The translations under genes and the position numbers were made by a program. Below the pieces are notes generated by a model, which did not search any database, was not told the origin of the DNA, and saw only the letters and a program-made list of their open reading frames with translations. A stretch of DNA of 11,310 bases from Myxococcota bacterium. GTDB lineage: Bacteria > Myxococcota_A > Polyangia > HGW-17. This document shows positions 6,164 to 11,310 of the stretch, piece after piece (the stretch's first letter is position 1; each line of letters begins with the position of its first letter). The stretch covers positions 1 through 11,310 of the forward strand of contig JAHJLU010000378.1 in NCBI GenBank assembly GCA_018821745.1, given 5' to 3'.

Positions 6164-7591
6164 TTAAAATGGAGCGTCAACGGGACCTGGCACGTATTCG
6201 GGCTCCTGATTGTCATAAATGCCGCCCGCGTTTTCAAATCGCGTGAATTGGTGGATGAAGCGCAGATTCACAGAACCCGTGGGACCGTTACGGTGTTTTG
6301 CGACAATGGCCTCAGCCAACCCTTTCAGTTCTTCCTTTTCCCGGAAATAATACTCGGGACGGTGTAAAAACAAAATAATATCCGCATCCTGTTCAATAGA
6401 ACCCGATTCCCTCAGGTGGGAGAGAAGGGGTTTTTTGTCTTCGGTCTCTTCAACCTTTCGGTTGAGTTGGCTGAGGACGATGACGGGGACGTTCACCTCC
6501 CTGGCGAGGGCCTTGAGCCCCCGGGAGATGTTGGAGACCTCCTGCTCGCGGGAGCCCCCGGACTTGGAGGTTTTGCCGTGCATGAGCTGGAGGTAGTCGA
6601 TGACGATGAGCCCCGGGGACTCATCGCCCTGGGGAAAGAAGACCTTGTTGGAGCGCCACTGCCGGGCTCTGGCTCGCACCACGGAGATGGAGATGCCAGG
6701 GGTGTCGTCCATGGCCAGGGGGCACTTGGAGAGTTTGTCGGCACCGAGCATCATGCGCCGGACCAGATCGTGGTCGATGCGGCTCTGGGTGATGACGTTC
6801 TTCATTTTGTGGAGATCGATGTTGCCAGCCGACGCCAGGAGTCGCCTCGTGAGCTGCTCCTTGTTCATCTCCAGGGAGAAGACCAGCGTGGGGATCCCGT
6901 CGGCGGCGACGTTCTCCGCGATGTTCAGGGCGAAGGAGGTCTTCCCCATGGAGGGCCGGGCCGCCAGAATAATGAGATCGCCCCCCTTGAGGCCCCCCAG
7001 CAGCTTGTCGAGATCGGTATAACCCGTGCCGAACCCCGAGAGCAGGCTGGGATTATCCTGGAACTTGTCCATGCGCTTGAAGAAGATCTCCAGCTCCTCG
7101 CCGATAGTGGTGAGGGATGAGGTACGATCCTCCTGCAGGGCCTGATACATGATGTTCCCTGCGTAGTCGAAGTAATCGAACTCATCTTCCATGACCCCGT
7201 ATCCGGTTGAGGAGACCTCCATGGATGCCTTGATGACCCGCCGATAGCGTGACTTCTCACGCACGATGTCGGCGTAGTGTTCGGCGTTTGCCGTGGTGGG
7301 GACCTGAGAGGCAAGCTGCACCAGATAATCGGAGCCGCCGATCTGCCCCAGGAGGTTTTTGGCGTCGAGCTCAGCTTCGAGGGTGGTGAGATCTATGGGG
7401 CGTCGGCCCTCATCGAGGGAGACCATGGCACGGTAAATGTCGGAGTGGGAGGGAACGTAGAAATCCTCGGGCACCAGGATGGGAGCCACGGTCTTTATGA
7501 CGTCGTTGTTCAGCAGGATAGCCCCGAGAACAGCGGTTTCTGCGGCTTTTGAATTAGGAGGAATTCGAGATTCGACGAGGGATGGGCTCAT
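6164..7591 (-). CDS. dnaB: Replicative DNA helicase DnaB
   Basis: This 475-residue protein is the hexameric 5'-3' helicase that unwinds DNA at the replication fork and recruits primase. The N-terminal domain (about 10-115, PPNSKAAETAVLGA onward) is the primase-interacting helical domain; a linker (about 115-180) leads to the RecA-like ATPase. Walker A is ARPSMGKTS (211-219, Lys217 and Thr218), followed by SLEM (239-242), Walker B LIVIDYLQLM (328-337), LSQLNR (373-378), RESGSIEQDAD (394-404) and the C-terminal AKHRNGPTG (431-439). Length is normal for the family, and I see no intein or insertion. An AGGAAAG lies a few bases upstream of the ATG. It follows rplI by 43 bases, the arrangement common in many bacteria. 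Confidence 0.97.
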   Translation of the reverse strand: MSPSLVESRIPPNSKAAETAVLGAILLNNDVIKTVAPILVPEDFYVPSHSDIYRAMVSLDEGRRPIDLTTLEAELDAKNLLGQIGGSDYLVQLASQVPTTANAEHYADIVREKSRYRRVIKASMEVSSTGYGVMEDEFDYFDYAGNIMYQALQEDRTSSLTTIGEELEIFFKRMDKFQDNPSLLSGFGTGYTDLDKLLGGLKGGDLIILAARPSMGKTSFALNIAENVAADGIPTLVFSLEMNKEQLTRRLLASAGNIDLHKMKNVITQSRIDHDLVRRMMLGADKLSKCPLAMDDTPGISISVVRARARQWRSNKVFFPQGDESPGLIVIDYLQLMHGKTSKSGGSREQEVSNISRGLKALAREVNVPVIVLSQLNRKVEETEDKKPLLSHLRESGSIEQDADIILFLHRPEYYFREKEELKGLAEAIVAKHRNGPTGSVNLRFIHQFTRFENAGGIYDNQEPEYVPGPVDAPF

Positions 7592-7634
7592 GGGTCTTTC
7601 CTGGAATGAGAATCAACCCATTTAACAGAACATG

Positions 7635-8087
7635 CTATTCGCTTACAACCCAAATTTTCAGTTCAGCTTTCACGCCATTGCCCAGATCGCAAAAGCCCTT
7701 GTGAACGCCGAGAGTTTTGATGTTGTCTTCGAAGTGGATGTTTTTCTTCTCCACGGAGTAGCCATTGTTCTCGATGATTTCGGCGACCTCTTTTTGGGTG
7801 ACGGAGCCGAAAAGTTTCTCGTTCTCGCCTACTTTTTTGGCGATGGTGAAGGTGAGCTCCTCAAGTTTTACCTTGAGATCTTCCGCTGTCTTCACATATT
7901 TGGCCCGACGGATGGAGATGACCTTGCGATCATGATCCAGGCGGGATTTGTTTTTCTTCGTTGCTTTGATGGCCAGCCCTTTGGGGAGCAGGTAGTTGCG
8001 GCCGTATCCGGCTTTAACCTTGACTGCATCGCCGGATTTACCAAGATGCTGGACATCGTCTCTCAGGATTATTTCCATGAATGCCAT
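7635..8087 (-). CDS. rplI: 50S ribosomal protein bL9
   Basis: This 150-residue protein has the bL9 layout: an N-terminal rRNA-binding domain with LRDDVQHLGKSGDAVKVK and the conserved GYGRNYLLPKGLA (27-39), a long Lys-rich connecting helix (about 40-75), and a C-terminal domain that includes KLFGSVTQKEVAEII. bL9 binds 23S rRNA near the L1 stalk base and affects reading-frame maintenance. The start at 8087 gives MAFMEII. The internal ATG three codons later would match most family members more closely, but AAGGAG lies seven bases before the first ATG, so the longer form is preferred. The gap to rpsR is 17 bases. Confidence 0.97.
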   Translation of the reverse strand: MAFMEIILRDDVQHLGKSGDAVKVKAGYGRNYLLPKGLAIKATKKNKSRLDHDRKVISIRRAKYVKTAEDLKVKLEELTFTIAKKVGENEKLFGSVTQKEVAEIIENNGYSVEKKNIHFEDNIKTLGVHKGFCDLGNGVKAELKIWVVSE

Positions 8088-8104
8088 GGTGGGGCTCCTT
8101 TCTC

Positions 8105-8341
8105 TCAGTGAATAACCGTAAAGGGCATGAGGGCAACCATTCTGGCCCGTTTAATGGCGAGAGTGAGTTGACGCTGGTGTTTGGCACAGTTCCCGCTGAT
8201 GCGGCAGGGAACAATTTTACCCCTGTCTGTGGTAAATCCCTTAAGGATACTGGGGTTTTTGTAATCTATAGGAACATTTTTATCGGCACAGAAGATACAG
8301 ACTTTTTTGCGGCCGTAACGACGTTTTCTATCTCTTAACAT
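8105..8341 (-). CDS. rpsR: 30S ribosomal protein bS18, four-cysteine form
   Basis: This 78-residue protein is a typical bS18: KKVCIFCADK, then IDYKNPSILKGFTTDRGKI, then PCRISGNCAKHQRQL and the basic end IKRARMVALMPFTV. bS18 pairs with bS6 on the 30S platform. Cys15, Cys18, Cys46 and Cys52 form two pairs, so this is the zinc-binding (C+) version of the protein. The start is three bases after the rpsF stop codon. Its ribosome binding site AAGGAG forms the last two codons of rpsF, so translation of the pair is likely coupled. Confidence 0.97.
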   Translation of the reverse strand: MLRDRKRRYGRKKVCIFCADKNVPIDYKNPSILKGFTTDRGKIVPCRISGNCAKHQRQLTLAIKRARMVALMPFTVIH

Positions 8342-8344
8342 GGG

Positions 8345-8857
8345 TTACTCCTTGTCATCTTCGACGTCGAAATCATCTTCCTCGTCGTCGTTAAAGTCAT
8401 CGTAGTTGGAATGGCGACCACCGGTGTAGTTGTTGTTGCTTTCACTCTCGGTGTACACGGGGGTGTGGATCTCGGAGATGGCTTCAAGCATGGATTCATC
8501 AACCTGGTCGGGACGTGCGGCGGGATCCACGTTCTCGTCCACGAGGATGGTCTGGTAACGGACGACCTTCTCGATCATTCGGAGGAGACGCTCGACTTCG
8601 GGGATCATTTCGTAGTAGCCCAGGAGCCGGTAATAAAGGTAGATGCCTTTTTTGGCCTTGGCGATCTCATAGGCGAGGTTTCTGCGGCCCCAGTTCTCGA
8701 TGTTGAGAACTTTACCGGAGTTTTTATCAACCATTTCCATGAGACGTTTGGTGATAACCTGGATGTTTTCGCTGGTGGAGTCGGGTTTGAGGATTACGAT
8801 TACCTCATATTCCCGTTCGCTGCCGATCTCATCTTTGTAAGATCTTGATAAGGTCAT
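8345..8857 (-). CDS. rpsF: 30S ribosomal protein bS6 with acidic C-terminal tail
   Basis: This 170-residue protein has the bS6 fold region at about 15-110: EYEVIVILKPD, then VLNIENWGRRNLAYEIAK and KKGIYLYYRL, ending RYQTILVDE. It binds bS18 and 16S rRNA on the 30S platform. A short N-terminal extension of about 14 residues precedes the fold. The last 30 residues are an Asn-rich then strongly acidic tail (DDEEDDFDVEDDKE), longer than the E. coli tail that RimK extends with glutamates. The start at 8857 is set by GGGAG six bases upstream. The in-frame extension to 9043 encodes an unrelated low-complexity stretch across the hairpin leader and is not used. It is the first gene of the run. Confidence 0.95.
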   Translation of the reverse strand: MTLSRSYKDEIGSEREYEVIVILKPDSTSENIQVITKRLMEMVDKNSGKVLNIENWGRRNLAYEIAKAKKGIYLYYRLLGYYEMIPEVERLLRMIEKVVRYQTILVDENVDPAARPDQVDESMLEAISEIHTPVYTESESNNNYTGGRHSNYDDFNDDEEDDFDVEDDKE

Positions 8858-8863
8858 GTGTTT

Positions 8864-8868
8864 CTCCC
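8864..8868 (-). promoter_or_regulatory. Ribosome binding site of rpsF
   Basis: GGGAG (within AAGGGAG) on the minus strand lies six bases before the ATG at 8857. A hairpin (8875-8891) ends just upstream and could influence access to it. Confidence 0.7.
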
Positions 8869-8874
8869 TTCGGA

Positions 8875-8984
8875 TTGGTCGTTGTGACCAAGCCCCATAA
8901 AGGTCGGAGCAGGAAGCGGTGGCCCCTGAAATCAGGGCCGGACCCCCGCCGGAAAATCCCGGCAGGGACCGTGTCGTGTCACGG
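8875..8984 (-). promoter_or_regulatory. Hairpin-rich rpsF leader, candidate S6:S18 autoregulatory RNA
   Basis: In the order transcribed, four hairpins precede rpsF. They are CCGTG/CACGG (8969-8984); a 9-bp GC stem with a six-base loop (8944-8967); GGCCC-TGA/TCA-GGGGCC with one bulged G (8921-8939); and TTGGTC/GACCAA with loop ACAAC (8875-8891). CGGT and ACCG segments flank the second and third hairpins and could close a multi-branch structure. In many bacteria the S6:S18 complex represses its own mRNA through a structured rpsF leader containing unpaired CCG. Position and structure fit that, but I could not match the conserved core with certainty. Confidence 0.4.
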
Positions 8985-8999
8985 CTCTCGAGCGGGAAG

Positions 9000-9028
9000 A
9001 ACATAGTTGAATAGGATAGGCCGATCAA
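9000..9028 (-). promoter_or_regulatory. Candidate sigma-70 promoter of the rpsF operon
   Basis: On the minus strand TTGATC (9023-9028) and TATGTT (9000-9005) are separated by 17 bases. Each hexamer matches four of six consensus positions. The location gives a leader of about 140 bases that would include all the hairpins before rpsF. Confidence 0.45.
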
Positions 9029-9036
9029 GATCTTTT

Positions 9037-9064
9037 TTGACATTTTATGAAAATCCTGTAATCA
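9037..9064 (+). promoter_or_regulatory. Possible leuS promoter
   Basis: A perfect -35 hexamer TTGACA (9037-9042) faces leuS. The -10 is unclear: TGTAAT (9057-9062) matches five of six bases but at a spacing of only 14, and TAATCA (9059-9064) has better spacing but a poor match. It would be back-to-back with the rpsF promoter. Confidence 0.35.
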
Positions 9065-9089
9065 GGCTGTTAACATGCGGCCCCGATCC

Positions 9090-9119
9090 CCTCCCGCCGG
9101 GGGCGGTGAGGCTCCTTTT
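9090..9119 (+). terminator. Strong hairpin with short T run in the leuS leader (possible attenuator)
   Basis: CCTC-CCGCC pairs with GGCGG-T-GAGG (one bulged T, loop GGG; 9090-9111) and is followed by CTCCTTTT. The stem is strong but the T run has only four bases, so termination would be partial at best. I found no Leu-rich leader peptide and no T-box core sequence between the promoter candidate and leuS. Confidence 0.3.
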
Positions 9120-9162
9120 CCGGGACCCATGGTTCCCACATTTCATGAACGGAGTGAACTCT

Positions 9163-11310
9163 ATGGATTTCAACCACAAGGAAATCGAAGCCAAGTGGCA
9201 GGCCCGCTGGAACGACGCGCAGGTGTTCAAGTCCAGCCAGGATAACAATAAAAAGAAATATTATGTGCTGGAAATGTTCCCCTACCCGTCGGGAAAACTC
9301 CACATGGGTCATGTGCGCAACTACTCCATCGGCGACGTCATCGCCCGTACCCGCCGTGCCATGGGCTTCAATGTCCTGTATCCCATGGGTTGGGACGCCT
9401 TCGGGCTCCCCGCCGAGAACGCGGCCATCAAGGCCAATGTGCACCCTGCCGACTGGACCTATAAAAATATCAAACAGATGAGAGAACAGTTGCAGGCACT
9501 GGGCTACTCCTATGACTGGGACCGGGAGCTGGCCACCTGCCACCCCGGTTACTTCAAGTGGGAGCAGCGACTCTTCCAGCAGATGGCCGACAAGGGGCTC
9601 GCCTACCGGAAATCCTCCTTTGTCAACTGGTGCAGTGACTGCGCCACGGTGCTGGCCAACGAGCAGGTGGAGAATGGACTGTGCTGGCGCTGCAGCTCCG
9701 AAGTTGAGCAGAAAGAGCTGGTGCAGTGGTTCTTCAAGATCACCGCCTACACCGAGGAGCTGCTGGCCGACATCGAACAACTCCACGGTGGCTGGCCCGA
9801 GAAGGTCCTCACCATGCAGAAAAACTGGATCGGCCGCTCCGAGGGCGCCCTGGTGCGCTTCCCCCTGGATCGCCCCGAGGGCGACACCGACGCGGTGGAG
9901 ATCTTCACCACCCGCCCCGACACCCTGTGGGGAGTGACCTTCATGTCCATCGCCGCCGAGCACCCCCTGGCCCTGAGGCTGGCCGCCGGGACGGACCGCG
10001 AAGAGGAAGTGGCCGCCTTTGTGCGCAAGGTCCGCAACGAGGACAAGATAAACCGCACCTCCGACGACTACGAGAAGGAGGGCATCTTCACGGGCCGCAC
10101 GGTCACCAATCCCGTCACCGGCAAAGAAGTCCCCGTCTTTATCGCCAATTTCGTGCTCATGGATTACGGTACGGGCGCCGTCATGGCCGTCCCCGCACAC
10201 GACCAGCGCGACTTCTACTTTGCGCAGAAGTACAACATCCCCATGGAGGTCGTGATCCAGGGAGAGGGCACCTCCATGGACGCCTCTGAGCTCACGGAAG
10301 CCTATGTGGACGCCGGGATCATGGTCAACTCCGGCCCCTTCACCGGGGTCCCCAACGAGGAGGGCAAGAGCCGCGTGATCGCCTATCTCAAGGAGAAGGG
10401 GTTCGGCGACTCCACCATCAACTTCAGGCTCCGCGACTGGGGCATCAGCCGCCAGCGCTACTGGGGGACCCCCATCCCCATGATCCACTGCGAGGGCTGT
10501 GGCATTGTCAACGTGCCCGAGGACCAGCTCCCCGTGACCCTCCCCGACGATATCAACTGGGCGGATCACACCTCGGGGTCACCCCTGGCCTCCCACCCCA
10601 CGTGGAAGCACGTGGAGTGCCCCAAATGCGGCCAGAAGGCCCTGCGCGACACCGACACCATGGACACATTCATGGAGTCTTCCTGGTACTTCCTGCGGTA
10701 CACCTCACCGAGGTGTGAAGATGCCATCTTCGACAAAGAGGCCGCCAACTACTGGATGGGCGTCGATCAGTACATCGGCGGGGTCGAGCACGCGGTCATG
10801 CATCTCCTCTACGCGCGGTTCTTCACCAAGGTGCTCCGTGACTTCGGGTACGTGGATCTGGACGAGCCCTTCAACCGTCTCCTCACACAGGGGATGGTCA
10901 CCATGGAGACGGCCAAGTGCCCTGTCCACGGCTGGCTGCTCCCCGAAGAGGTCACCCGGGACAAGACCTGCAGCCAGTGCAGCGCTGCGGTGGAGCAGGG
11001 CCGCGTTGAGAAGATGTCCAAGTCCAAGAAGAACGTGGTGGACCCCATGGAGTATATCGCCACCTACGGCGCCGACACGGTCCGGTTCTTCATGCTCTCC
11101 GACTCCCCCCCCGAGCGCGATCTGGAGTGGTCCGACGCGGGTGTGGAGGGGACCAGCAAGTTCATCAACAAGGTGTGGCGCATCGCCACGGCCTTCATCG
11201 ACGCAAAACCCCAGCTGGGTGAACCGGGCAAGAGCGAGATTCGCAAGTGTGCCCACAGGGCCGTCAAGAAGGTGACCGAGGACATCGAGCGCTTCCACTT
11301 CAACACCGCC
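9163..11310 (+). CDS. leuS: Leucyl-tRNA synthetase, 3' end cut by the window
   Basis: The first 716 residues are present out of roughly 820-860 expected. It charges tRNA-Leu with leucine and hydrolyses mischarged products. The class I signature HMGH is at 47-50 within PYPSGKLHMGH; KMSKS is at 617-621. The CP1 editing domain shows TTRPDTLWGV (249-258) and GTGAVMAVPAHDQRD (337-350) with the conserved editing Asp347. Three Cys clusters suggest zinc sites: C157, C160, C174, C177; C443, C446, C486, C489; and CPVH (586-589) with CSQC (603-606) just before KMSKS. WGVDQYIGG-like residues (WMGVDQYIGGVEHA, 531-544) complete the catalytic core. GGAG lies eight bases before the ATG at 9163; an in-frame ATG at 9145 precedes that site and is less likely. 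The anticodon-binding domain begins near residue 670 and runs off the edge. Transcribed divergently from rpsF. Confidence 0.97.
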   Translation, partial: MDFNHKEIEAKWQARWNDAQVFKSSQDNNKKKYYVLEMFPYPSGKLHMGHVRNYSIGDVIARTRRAMGFNVLYPMGWDAFGLPAENAAIKANVHPADWTYKNIKQMREQLQALGYSYDWDRELATCHPGYFKWEQRLFQQMADKGLAYRKSSFVNWCSDCATVLANEQVENGLCWRCSSEVEQKELVQWFFKITAYTEELLADIEQLHGGWPEKVLTMQKNWIGRSEGALVRFPLDRPEGDTDAVEIFTTRPDTLWGVTFMSIAAEHPLALRLAAGTDREEEVAAFVRKVRNEDKINRTSDDYEKEGIFTGRTVTNPVTGKEVPVFIANFVLMDYGTGAVMAVPAHDQRDFYFAQKYNIPMEVVIQGEGTSMDASELTEAYVDAGIMVNSGPFTGVPNEEGKSRVIAYLKEKGFGDSTINFRLRDWGISRQRYWGTPIPMIHCEGCGIVNVPEDQLPVTLPDDINWADHTSGSPLASHPTWKHVECPKCGQKALRDTDTMDTFMESSWYFLRYTSPRCEDAIFDKEAANYWMGVDQYIGGVEHAVMHLLYARFFTKVLRDFGYVDLDEPFNRLLTQGMVTMETAKCPVHGWLLPEEVTRDKTCSQCSAAVEQGRVEKMSKSKKNVVDPMEYIATYGADTVRFFMLSDSPPERDLEWSDAGVEGTSKFINKVWRIATAFIDAKPQLGEPGKSEIRKCAHRAVKKVTEDIERFHFNTA

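Noticed and set aside
9070..9162. Leucine leader peptide or T-box upstream of leuS
   Set aside because: The short frame from the ATG near 9074 contains no cluster of Leu codons, and no T-box consensus core is present.
9070..10569. 499-codon minus-strand open frame
   Set aside because: It is antisense to leuS, whose catalytic and editing motifs are unambiguous.
1..11310. CRISPR array, insertion sequence, phage or defence system
   Set aside because: I found no evenly spaced direct repeats, no complete transposase, no integrase, and no recognisable defence-gene domains on either strand.

Overview
The window looks like a chromosomal segment of a moderately GC-rich Gram-negative bacterium. Three predicted lipoproteins with lipobox signal peptides, one of them Cys-rich, together with a large LRR lipoprotein and the gene order rpsF-rpsR-rplI-dnaB, suggest a deltaproteobacterial-type lineage (Myxococcota or Bradymonadota-like). 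That placement is an inference; no rRNA gene is present to settle it.

Left part (1-3586) is accessory. Positions 1-635 are AT-richer and hold no intact gene. They contain a minus-strand remnant of an AMP-forming adenylate ligase C-terminus (about 235-336) and, at 513-563, a diverged copy of a short sequence also found upstream of the second lipoprotein gene (3665-3715). A 781-residue leucine-rich-repeat lipoprotein (636-2981, +) follows. It converges on a Cys-rich small lipoprotein (2996-3586, -).

Middle part (3917-8857, minus strand) is a tight gene run that reads rpsF (bS6), rpsR (bS18), rplI (bL9), dnaB (replicative helicase), an unrecognised protein with five CxxCxGxG zinc motifs, and a HAD-superfamily phosphatase lipoprotein. 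Gaps are 3, 17, 43, 26 and 64 bases, consistent with one operon driven from a promoter near 9000-9028. The first four genes are the classic conserved cluster; the last two are attached to it here. The rpsF leader is about 140 nt, rich in hairpins, and a candidate for S6:S18 autoregulation.

Right part (9163 to window end, +) is leuS, transcribed divergently from rpsF and truncated by the window edge after 716 residues. Its leader carries a strong hairpin followed by a short T run.

I do not see a clear new multigene system. The items most worth a second look are the zinc-motif protein locked behind dnaB, the repeated short coding-like sequence upstream of the two lipoproteins, and the adenylate-ligase remnant.
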